DNA from: Desulfobulbaceae bacterium
GTDB taxonomy: Bacteria; Desulfobacterota; Desulfobulbia; Desulfobulbales; VMSU01
Reading direction: 5' to 3'
Assembly (NCBI GenBank): GCA_028718985.1
Contig: JAQUKQ010000017.1
Coordinates: 1-33,463 of the forward strand
DNA: 33,463 nucleotides
Positions within the stretch are counted from its first letter, which is position 1. Each line of letters starts with the position of its first letter. The position numbers and the translations under genes were made by a program. Below, piece after piece: positions 18,259 through 25,176 of the stretch. The notes below the pieces were generated by a model. It did no database searches and was not told the DNA's origin. It saw only the letters and a list, made by a program, of their open reading frames with translations.

Positions 18259-20157
18259 TTATTTCACCTCTTCAAAATCGGCATCGACCACATCGTCATC
18301 TTTCTTGGCGTCGGCGCCGGCTGGACCTGCTCCTGCCTCTTGCTGCTCTTTGTTGGCCTGCGAGTACATAATCTCAGCCAGTTTGTGAGAGGCCGCGGTC
18401 AAGGCTTCGACATCGGCCTTGATGGCATCGGCATCATCGCCGGTCATGGACTTCTTGACTTTTTCAATGGCGGCTTCAACCTTCTGCCTGGTTTCTGCAT
18501 CGGCCTTGTCGCCGACCTCTTTCAAACTCTTTTCAGTGGCGTAAATCATTGAGTCGGCTTGGTTCTTAGCCTCAATCAAGGTCTTGCGCTTTTTATCTTC
18601 ATCGGCATGGGCCTCAGCATCACTCATCATGCGCTTGATCTCGGCCTCCGACAGGCCGCTGGAGGCGGTAATCTTGATGGACTGCTGCTTGCCTGTGCCT
18701 AAATCTTTGGCGGAGACGTGCAGAATGCCGTTGGCATCGAGATCGAAGGTGACCTCAATCTGTGGGACGCCACGGGGGGCTGGTGGAATATCCGCCAGAT
18801 CAAAACGGCCGATCGATTTATTGTCTGAGGCCATTTCGCGCTCACCCTGCAGGACATGGATCGACACGGCTGGTTGACTGTCGGCGGCGGTTGAAAACAC
18901 TTGGCTCTTCTTGGTTGGGATGGTGGTGTTCTTTTCAATGAGTTTGGTGGTAACGCCGCCCAAGGTCTCGATGCCGAGTGACAACGGGGTGACGTCGAGC
19001 AACAGGACATCTTTGACATCGCCTTTCAATACGCCGCCCTGAATGGCGGCACCGATGGCAACGACCTCGTCCGGGTTGACCCCCTTGTGGGGTTCCTTGC
19101 CGAAAATGTCCTTAACCTTCTGCTGCACCATCGGCATCCTGGTCATGCCGCCTACAAGGATGACTTCGTCAATGTCAGATGCGCTTAAACCAGCATCTTT
19201 CAAGGCGGTCTTGCAGGGCTGGACGCAGCGCTCAACCAAGTCGGCGACCAGTGATTCTAACTTGGAGCGGCTCAACTTGATATTCAAATGCTTGGGGCCG
19301 GAGGCATCGGCAGTGATGAAGGGCAGGTTGATGTCCGTCTCCATGGTGGTGGACAACTCTTTCTTGGCCTTCTCTGCCTCTTCTTTTAAACGCTGTAGCG
19401 CCATGTTGTCTGAGCGCAGATCAATACCGCTGTCGCGCTTGAACTCGTCTGCCAGCCAGTTGACTACGCGCATATCAAAGTCTTCGCCGCCGAGGAAGGT
19501 GTCGCCATTGGTTGATTTAACCTCAAAAACACCATCGCCGATTTCGAGTACCGAGACATCAAAGGTGCCACCGCCCAGATCGAATACGGCGATCTTTTCC
19601 TCATGCTTCTTGTCTAGGCCGTAGGCCAAGGCAGCGGCGGTTGGTTCGTTGATGATGCGCTTCACATCGAGACCGGCAATTCGTCCGGCATCCTTGGTGG
19701 CTTGGCGTTGACTGTCGTTGAAATAGGCAGGTACGGTGATGACTGCCTCGGTGACAGTCTCACCGAGAAACTCCTCGGCGGTCTGCTTCATCTTGCCAAG
19801 GATCATGGCCGAGACCTCTGCTGCGGTGTATTTCTTGCCGTCGACCTCGACTTCGGCATCGCCTTGGCTGCCCTTGACGATAGAAAATGGGCTCAACTCG
19901 ATGCTCTTTGCCACTTCCTTGTCGCCAAATTTTCGGCCTATCAAGCGTTTGATGGCAAAAAGGGTCTTGGTCGGGTTGGTAACCGCCTGCCGCTTGGCGA
20001 TTTGGCCAACCAGCCGCTCGCCGCTTGGTGAAAAGGCGACAATGGATGGCGTGGTCCGGTTGCCTTCCGCATTCGTAATGACTTGAGGGTCACCACCTTC
20101 CATAATTGCCACGCAAGAGTTGGTGGTCCCTAAATCGATGCCAATAATTTTTCCCAT
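18259..20157 (-). CDS. dnaK: Chaperone protein DnaK (Hsp70)
   Basis: ATP-dependent Hsp70 chaperone of the cytoplasm. At 632 aa it is full length. The N-terminal signature [17 protein letters not shown], the second signature [16 protein letters not shown] and the third signature [17 protein letters not shown] are present, as is the interdomain linker [18 protein letters not shown]. The C-terminus ends with the acidic [11 protein letters not shown] typical of bacterial DnaK. AAGGAGA precedes the ATG. It follows grpE by about 80 bp on the same strand; dnaJ is not in the window. Confidence 0.98.
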   Translation of the reverse strand: MGKIIGIDLGTTNSCVAIMEGGDPQVITNAEGNRTTPSIVAFSPSGERLVGQIAKRQAVTNPTKTLFAIKRLIGRKFGDKEVAKSIELSPFSIVKGSQGDAEVEVDGKKYTAAEVSAMILGKMKQTAEEFLGETVTEAVITVPAYFNDSQRQATKDAGRIAGLDVKRIINEPTAAALAYGLDKKHEEKIAVFDLGGGTFDVSVLEIGDGVFEVKSTNGDTFLGGEDFDMRVVNWLADEFKRDSGIDLRSDNMALQRLKEEAEKAKKELSTTMETDINLPFITADASGPKHLNIKLSRSKLESLVADLVERCVQPCKTALKDAGLSASDIDEVILVGGMTRMPMVQQKVKDIFGKEPHKGVNPDEVVAIGAAIQGGVLKGDVKDVLLLDVTPLSLGIETLGGVTTKLIEKNTTIPTKKSQVFSTAADSQPAVSIHVLQGEREMASDNKSIGRFDLADIPPAPRGVPQIEVTFDLDANGILHVSAKDLGTGKQQSIKITASSGLSEAEIKRMMSDAEAHADEDKKRKTLIEAKNQADSMIYATEKSLKEVGDKADAETRQKVEAAIEKVKKSMTGDDADAIKADVEALTAASHKLAEIMYSQANKEQQEAGAGPAGADAKKDDDVVDADFEEVK

Positions 20158-20238
20158 GCCGTTCTCCTTATCCTTATTGTATTTTGAAACGTAATCTATG
20201 ATTCAGTCGTAACCATCTATGACTGCGTAATTCTTACA

Positions 20239-20823
20239 CTATTCGCAACTCTTGGCTACCACTACTTTGGCGGCGCGCAACAGCCGATCCTTATAGTAGT
20301 ACCCTTTTTCAAATTCGCGGAGGACGGTTTGAGGCGGCACATCCGCACTTGCTTCCATCGCTAGGGCTTCGTGCAGATTCGGGTCGAAAGGCTGGCCTAC
20401 GCTATCGATGGCTGTCAATCCAAATTTAGCCGTAGCGGCCAACAGCGCCTTCAACGTCAGGTCAATTCCCTGGCGCAGGGCATTGGTTTCATCGACCGTA
20501 TCCTGGTGTGCCAAGGCCCTTTCCAGGTTGTCAATACTTGGCAGCAACTCTTTCAGCAGGGCTTCTTCTGCGTATTTGAATGAGGATTCCCTCTCTCGGA
20601 TCATCCGTTTTTTATAATTTTCAAAATCTGCGGCTATACGCAGCAGTTTGTCTTGGAGGTCATTCTTTTCGGCTTCAAGACTAGCGGTAGCCGAGGAAGA
20701 CTCCTGCCCGTTATTTGCGGTATCTGGCAATTCCTCTGCAACGATAGTGGCATCATCCTTCACCGTCTGTTCCTCGGTCATGGGCATATTGTCATGCCCG
20801 GCTTTCTCTTTGTTTCGTACCAC
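20239..20823 (-). CDS. grpE: Nucleotide exchange factor GrpE
   Basis: Homodimeric cochaperone that releases ADP from DnaK. The start is uncertain. GTG at 20823 is preferred because GGAGG lies 5 nt upstream of it, giving 194 aa; a GTG nine codons further up (20850) has no ribosome binding site. An acidic, disordered N-terminus is followed by a long dimerisation helix (about 45-95: DLQDKLLRIAADFENYKKRM) and the beta-wing domain, with the family motif FDPNLHEALAM (about 145-155) and REFEKGYYYKDRLLRAAKVV near the end. It lies upstream of dnaK in one unit. No hrcA gene lies upstream in this window. Confidence 0.95.
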   Translation of the reverse strand: MVRNKEKAGHDNMPMTEEQTVKDDATIVAEELPDTANNGQESSSATASLEAEKNDLQDKLLRIAADFENYKKRMIRERESSFKYAEEALLKELLPSIDNLERALAHQDTVDETNALRQGIDLTLKALLAATAKFGLTAIDSVGQPFDPNLHEALAMEASADVPPQTVLREFEKGYYYKDRLLRAAKVVVAKSCE

Positions 20824-20932
20824 CACATCCTCCGTCCGGCATATTTTCACATTGCGTCATGATTTGTTGCGACTCGCCAGAAAAGCACTGCTGGCAAGGC
20901 TTTCAGATGATCATGTCTCGTAATAGTCTGCA

Positions 20933-20961
20933 ATATTAAGTATCGACCATGGGGTTGTCAA
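20933..20961 (-). promoter_or_regulatory. Sigma-70 promoter of grpE-dnaK
   Basis: On the minus strand TTGACA (20956-20961), a 17-bp spacer and TAATAT (20933-20938), close to consensus. It gives a leader of about 100 nt before grpE. The leader contains a small hairpin (GCCAG/CTGGC) but no full CIRCE element. Confidence 0.82.
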
Positions 20962-21108
20962 GGAAGGTTGCAGAAAAATAAGACGCCGTCTGGACCCCGG
21001 GCGATGAGGCCAGAGGGCGGGGAAGGTCGGCTTGGATCTGTTTTCGGAATACTTTTTTGCGGTTGCCACCCTGATGTCGTTTGGCAAGCCCCTGCTCATA
21101 AAATCCAT

Positions 21109-21138
21109 TTGACTTTAGCAGGACGATATGCGTAGAAT
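21109..21138 (+). promoter_or_regulatory. Probable sigma-70 promoter of the tetraheme cytochrome gene
   Basis: TTGACT (21109-21114), an 18-bp spacer and TAGAAT (21133-21138). Transcription from here would leave a leader of about 255 nt before the cytochrome start codon. I see no intact gene in that leader and cannot assign it to a known riboswitch class. Confidence 0.6.
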
Positions 21139-21402
21139 TTACTCAGGGAAACCCGACAAGATTTACTGTTTTTGTCTAAGGAAATTGAGGCAACCGACAC
21201 CTGGACTTTGCGAGAGGAGAGGATCTGGCCGCGGCATGGAATTGTTTGCAGAAGCGAATGCCATTTTGCTGGTTGGAGGGGAAACGCTTGTGCCTGTAAA
21301 CTTTTATATGCATCAACGGCAACGGCATCCTCTGGTAGCAACATTTCTGATTCTCTTGGTAAAGGCGGGGGCCAAAACATCAACCGGAAGAAGGAGGGTG
21401 AA

Positions 21403-21810
21403 ATGAAAAAGAAAGGCTATCTGTTAGGCGTCGTAGTGGGCATGGGGTTCATCCTGATCGTCAGTGCAGGCCTCGCAAGCAGCAAGGATGCGCCTCTGGC
21501 CGATAAGAGCAAGATGATGATGGAGCATATTGGCATGGACTGCACCGTCTGTCATGGGATCGATGGACCAAAAGGGGTCAACATGGGAAACCACCCCAAA
21601 CAACAATGCACGGATTGCCACACCCAAGGGATGACCAAAGTCCTTACCCGCAAAGAAAAAAGAACAAGCCTGGCGAAAGAGATGATGCTCAAGCACGGTG
21701 CCGCATTGCAATGTAAATTTTGCCATGGTGAGGATGGCGCAGGGGGCAAGATGATGATGGAGCATATTGGCATGGACTGCCAGACTTGTCACGTTGTGGG
21801 CGACAAATGA
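21403..21810 (+). CDS. Small periplasmic tetraheme c-type cytochrome
   Basis: A 135-aa secreted electron-transfer protein. The ATG at 21403 follows AAGGAGGG and gives a clean signal peptide (MKKKGYLLGVVVGMGFILIV, then SAGLASS). Four CxxCH heme sites follow: CTVCH, CTDCH, CKFCH and CQTCH. Each is preceded by a His five or six residues before its first Cys (EHIGMDC, NHPKQQC, KHGAALQC, EHIGMDC), so four bis-His hemes are likely, made of four similar modules. The first and last modules share an identical MMMEHIGMDC segment encoded by identical DNA. The fold may be related to cytochrome c3/c7, but spacing does not match a classic c3. It is probably monocistronic, between its own promoter and a hairpin. 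Confidence 0.9.
   Translation: MKKKGYLLGVVVGMGFILIVSAGLASSKDAPLADKSKMMMEHIGMDCTVCHGIDGPKGVNMGNHPKQQCTDCHTQGMTKVLTRKEKRTSLAKEMMLKHGAALQCKFCHGEDGAGGKMMMEHIGMDCQTCHVVGDK
21509..21543 (+). repeat. 35-bp perfect direct repeat, copy 1 (inside the cytochrome gene)
   Basis: Identical base for base to 21746-21780. It codes for the segment around the first heme-binding Cys. The copies are 237 bp apart, a multiple of three, so both are in the reading frame. Confidence 0.9.
21746..21780 (+). repeat. 35-bp perfect direct repeat, copy 2 (inside the cytochrome gene)
   Basis: Second copy of the repeat at 21509-21543, coding for the same residues before the fourth heme site. The sequences diverge immediately on both sides. 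Confidence 0.9.
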
Positions 21811-21824
21811 TGATGCCGTAACTC

Positions 21825-21864
21825 AGGCCGATATCCTGCTGGGGTGCATATCGGCCTTCTCTGT
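21825..21864 (+). terminator. Probable terminator hairpin after the cytochrome gene
   Basis: AGGCCGATAT (21825-21834) pairs perfectly with ATATCGGCCT (21848-21857). The following tract is pyrimidine-rich (TCTCTGTCTC) rather than pure T, so efficiency is uncertain. It starts 15 bp after the cytochrome stop. Confidence 0.6.
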
Positions 21865-22200
21865 CTCAATCGCCATCCCGGCCCAAAAGGGACGAGGCCT
21901 CCCTCCGGGGTGTCCTCTCCCTGTGTGGCGCAACTGATAACTCCTGTGCGCCGCCGTTCTGCTTCACCGTGTTGCAAATCCTTTCCACTTCAGCTCCTGA
22001 GTCTTCTTTAGTCTGCATCTCTTGATTTATCGCGGTGCTCTTTTTCAAGATTGCCAAGGGCAAATCAGAACGGCGTCATCTGTTTAGATCCTCTTTAACC
22101 CTAAGGGGTGGAGGGGAGAGGGGATGGGGGTCGTTCGCTAACTGTGATCGAGGGGAACTCTGTCACCTGAATTATCTGCCGGTTCGTCGGAGGCATCACC
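21865..22200 (+). other. 336-bp non-coding stretch before the signalling operon, with a G-quadruplex-type motif
   Basis: No supported gene on either strand. The notable element is four G-runs on the plus strand at 22105-22108, 22113-22116, 22120-22123 and 22126-22130 with loops of 4, 3 and 2 nt, about 70 nt before the start codon at 22201. I found no convincing sigma-70 or sigma-54 promoter, although the operon must start in this region or upstream. GGAGG lies just before the ATG at 22201. Confidence 0.6.
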
Positions 22201-23112
22201 ATGAAAGGTTGCACAACGGTAATTCTTGCCTTTTTCCTCTTATTCACAGGTTCAGGTTGTAAGCAGGAACCCCAAAGCACTGGCCCTAAGTACGGTTTGT
22301 CGCCATCGGCTCAAGCTGTGCCAGGGTATCATTTTGCCATCCACCCGCTGCACAATCCGGCGAAGTTGGTCCAGGAGTATCAGCCGCTTATCGATTATCT
22401 GAATGCAAGATTGAAGGGGAAAAGACTCATCCTTGAGGCGTCGAGGGACTACGCCACCTTTGAGGAAAAATATCGAGCCCGCCAGCCCGAGTTTCTGCTG
22501 CCAAATCCATGGCAGACCATTCAGGCCATGCAGGTAGGCTATGGTGTCATCGCCATGGCTGGCGAGGCGGCTGATTTCAAGGGGATCTTCATCGTCCGCA
22601 AGGACAGCAGCGTCAGGGAGCCGGTCGATCTGAAAGGCAAGGCGGTAAGTTATCCGTCAGCCACCGCCCTGGCGGCCTGCGTCATGCCGCAGTATTTCCT
22701 CCATACACACGGCCTCAACGTCAACAAGGATATTGAAAATCGGTATGTCGGCTCCCAGGAGTCCTCGATAATGAATGTCTATTTGCAGAAGACGGTTGCC
22801 GGAGCGACCTGGCCGCCGCCGTGGAGGGGGTTCCAGAAGGAGCATCCCGAGGAGGCTAAGGCCTTGACGGTGCGCTGGGAGACCGAGCCGCTGATCAATA
22901 ATTCGGTCATGGTCCGCAACGATATCCCGGCGGATTTTCGGGAACAGGTCCAAACTTATCTGCTTGAGCTCCCTGGGAGTGAGCAGGGAAAGGCGATTCT
23001 GGTCGGGATGGAGACCGCCCGCTTTCTGCCGGCCACGGACAAGGACTACGAGGTCGTGCACTCTTTCGTGGAGCGATTCGAGAGGGAGGTGCGGGAGGTG
23101 GAGGTGCCATGA
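22201..23112 (+). CDS. PhnD/SsuA/transferrin-type periplasmic binding lipoprotein
   Basis: A 303-aa solute-binding protein anchored by a lipid. The signal peptide ends in the lipobox TGSGC, with the lipidated Cys at residue 20. The mature part has the PhnD-like two-lobe pattern: FAIHPLHNPAKLVQEYQPLI, FLLPNPWQTIQAMQVGYGVI, FKGIFIVRKDSSV, VSYPSATALAACVMPQYFL and GSQESSIMNVYLQKTVAGAT. PhnD relatives bind phosphonate, phosphite or related anions; the ligand here cannot be told. No ABC permease or ATPase follows. Instead the stop codon overlaps the start of a membrane PAS sensor (ATGA), so the protein probably serves as the ligand-sensing subunit of a signalling system rather than in uptake. Confidence 0.88.
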   Translation: MKGCTTVILAFFLLFTGSGCKQEPQSTGPKYGLSPSAQAVPGYHFAIHPLHNPAKLVQEYQPLIDYLNARLKGKRLILEASRDYATFEEKYRARQPEFLLPNPWQTIQAMQVGYGVIAMAGEAADFKGIFIVRKDSSVREPVDLKGKAVSYPSATALAACVMPQYFLHTHGLNVNKDIENRYVGSQESSIMNVYLQKTVAGATWPPPWRGFQKEHPEEAKALTVRWETEPLINNSVMVRNDIPADFREQVQTYLLELPGSEQGKAILVGMETARFLPATDKDYEVVHSFVERFEREVREVEVP

Positions 23113-25160
23113 GGCTTCATGACGCTCGGCACTTCCTGTTCGGCACTCTGCGTGGTCGCCTGATCCTCGGCGTGGCCATCGTCCATGCGGTCTTGATGAC
23201 GTTGTTTATTGCCGACCTGACGGTCCGCTACCGCACCCTGCTTCTCGAACACCAGCAGGAAGATGCCATGGGGATGGCTCAAGCCCTGGCCACCTCGGCC
23301 GCGGGATGGATTGAGGCCAACGATATCTCCGGACTGCAGGAGTTGGTGGAGTCAGAGCGGCGCTATCCTGAACTTGTGTTTGCGATTCTCACCGACGATG
23401 CCGGCCAGATACTGGCCCATACCGACAAGATCAGAAAGGGGCAGTATCTGCTTGATCTGTCCGGCAAGCCCGAGCCGGTACTTATCGGCAAAACCCAGAA
23501 CTTGGTTGATGTGGCGGTTCCAGCCATGCTTGGCGGCCGGCTTGTGGGGTGGGCCCGTGTCGGTATCGGTCAGCAGCGAGCGGCGGGAATGATCGCCAGG
23601 ATTACCAGAAACGGCGAGCTCTACGGGCTGGCGGCGATTGTGCTCGGTTCGATCATCGCCTGGCTGCTGGGGCGCCATATCACCGGGCGTCTCTATGTGA
23701 TTCAGGCGGCCATCAATAGGGTCCATGCGGGAGATCGCCGGGCCCGGGCCCCAGTTATTGGCGAGGACGAGGCGGCCCTGATGGCGCGTGAGTTCAATGC
23801 CATGCTGGACATGCTTGCCGCCAGAGACGCTGACCTGGCGGCGAGAGAGGAGGATTTAAGGCACCTTATTGAATACTCGCCTGTCGCTCTTGCGGTTACG
23901 GGGGGGACGGACAATAGGCTAGAGGTTATGAGTAAAAAATTCACCGGGCTCTTTGGCTACACCTTGGAAGATCTGCCGGATGTCGAGCACTGGTGGCCCC
24001 TGGCCTACCCGGATCCGGAGTATCGAGCCAAGGTCAAGACGGAATGGGGTGCTAAAGTTGAGGAGGCCTTGAAGGTCAAAGGGGTCATAAAACCGATGGT
24101 GCCCATGGAGGCGATGGTGACTTGCAAGGACGGCTCGCAACGCGACATAGAGTTTCATATGTCCTCAATCGGCGACGGCATGCTGACGACGTTCGTTGAC
24201 ATCACCGAACGGAAGCAGGCGGAAAGGGCCTTGCGGACGAGTGAAGAGTTCCTTGAAAGTGTGGTGGAAAACATTCCAAACATGATTTTTGTGAAGGAGG
24301 CCAAGGGGCTCCGCTTTGTGCGCCTCAACAAGGCCGGTGAAGAGTTGATTGGCTACCAGCGCCACGAACTGTACGGCAAGAACGATTACGATTTCTTTTC
24401 CAAGGAGGAAGCGGAATTCTTTACGAAAAATGACCGGGAGGTTCTGGACAGCAGAAAAATTGTCGACATCCCTGAAGAAGTGATTGAGACGCGGCATCAA
24501 GGCAAGAGGATCTTGCACACCAAGAAGATTCCGCTTGTGGATGCCCAGGGACACCCCCAATATCTCTTGGGCATCTCGGAAGACATCACCGACCGTAAGC
24601 AGGCGGAACAGGCACTGGAGAAAGTCGCGCTAGAGTGGAGCGCGGCCATGGACGCCTCGGAGGATGCGATCTATCTGCTCGATTTGCAGCGCCGTGTCCT
24701 CCGGGGCAACAAGACCTTTCATAAGATGACCCGGACGACACCGGCAACAGCCCGGGGACAGCATATCACCGACTTGATGCATAAGGGCGGGGAGGAGGTC
24801 CCTTGCCCGGTGTGTCTTGTCCAGGAAGAACTGCGGGAGGCGGTCATTGTCATGGAGGGCGAGCATCCGCACAACCCGGGCGGCAAACCGCTTGAGATAA
24901 CCCTGCGGATTGTGCGGGACGAGGCGGCTCGGCCGGTAAGTATACTCACGACCTTGCACGACCTGAGCCCAGACCGGAAAATTCAGGAGGAGCTGGAGAG
25001 ATACCGTGAACACCTCGAAGAACTGGTCGGGAAGCGGACGGCCGAGGTCGAGGTCAAGAACGCCGAACTCGAAAGATTGAATAAACTGTTTGTGGGCCGG
25101 GAGCTGCGCATGATAGAGTTGAAAGAACGCATCAAGGAGTTGGAAAAGCATTCAGAGTGA
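23109..25160 (+). CDS. Membrane sensor with HAMP and three PAS domains, lacking a kinase domain
   Basis: A 683-aa protein with TM1 about 18-38, a periplasmic sensor about 39-168 (single-Cache-like size), TM2 about 170-190, HAMP about 190-242, PAS1 about 247-370, PAS2 about 376-500, PAS3 about 506-622, and a C-terminal coiled coil about 623-683. PAS3 contains CPVC (C566, C569). There is no HisKA, HATPase, GGDEF or methyl-accepting domain: the protein ends LNKLFVGRELRMIELKERI and a few more residues. The same tail ends the next protein. Its start overlaps the stop of the binding lipoprotein, which indicates translational coupling and suggests that the lipoprotein signals through its periplasmic domain. 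It probably passes a conformational signal to a partner kinase encoded downstream. Confidence 0.88.
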   Translation: MRLHDARHFLFGTLRGRLILGVAIVHAVLMTLFIADLTVRYRTLLLEHQQEDAMGMAQALATSAAGWIEANDISGLQELVESERRYPELVFAILTDDAGQILAHTDKIRKGQYLLDLSGKPEPVLIGKTQNLVDVAVPAMLGGRLVGWARVGIGQQRAAGMIARITRNGELYGLAAIVLGSIIAWLLGRHITGRLYVIQAAINRVHAGDRRARAPVIGEDEAALMAREFNAMLDMLAARDADLAAREEDLRHLIEYSPVALAVTGGTDNRLEVMSKKFTGLFGYTLEDLPDVEHWWPLAYPDPEYRAKVKTEWGAKVEEALKVKGVIKPMVPMEAMVTCKDGSQRDIEFHMSSIGDGMLTTFVDITERKQAERALRTSEEFLESVVENIPNMIFVKEAKGLRFVRLNKAGEELIGYQRHELYGKNDYDFFSKEEAEFFTKNDREVLDSRKIVDIPEEVIETRHQGKRILHTKKIPLVDAQGHPQYLLGISEDITDRKQAEQALEKVALEWSAAMDASEDAIYLLDLQRRVLRGNKTFHKMTRTTPATARGQHITDLMHKGGEEVPCPVCLVQEELREAVIVMEGEHPHNPGGKPLEITLRIVRDEAARPVSILTTLHDLSPDRKIQEELERYREHLEELVGKRTAEVEVKNAELERLNKLFVGRELRMIELKERIKELEKHSE

Positions 25161-25176
25161 TCGAGGCCCCAATATC

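Noticed and set aside
20851-20932. CIRCE heat-shock operator before grpE
   Set aside because: Only partial resemblance (GCACT and GACTC fragments); the two 9-bp arms with a 9-bp gap are not present.
21139-21402. Cyclic-di-GMP (GEMM) riboswitch before the cytochrome
   Set aside because: I could not find the conserved GEMM core bases by eye; kept only as a leader of unknown function.
21128-21406. 92-codon open frame in the cytochrome leader
   Set aside because: No ribosome binding site, no recognisable domain, and it ends overlapping the cytochrome start in another frame.
21789-22063. Minus-strand short open frames after the cytochrome gene
   Set aside because: No start signals or domain character; they overlap the terminator hairpin.
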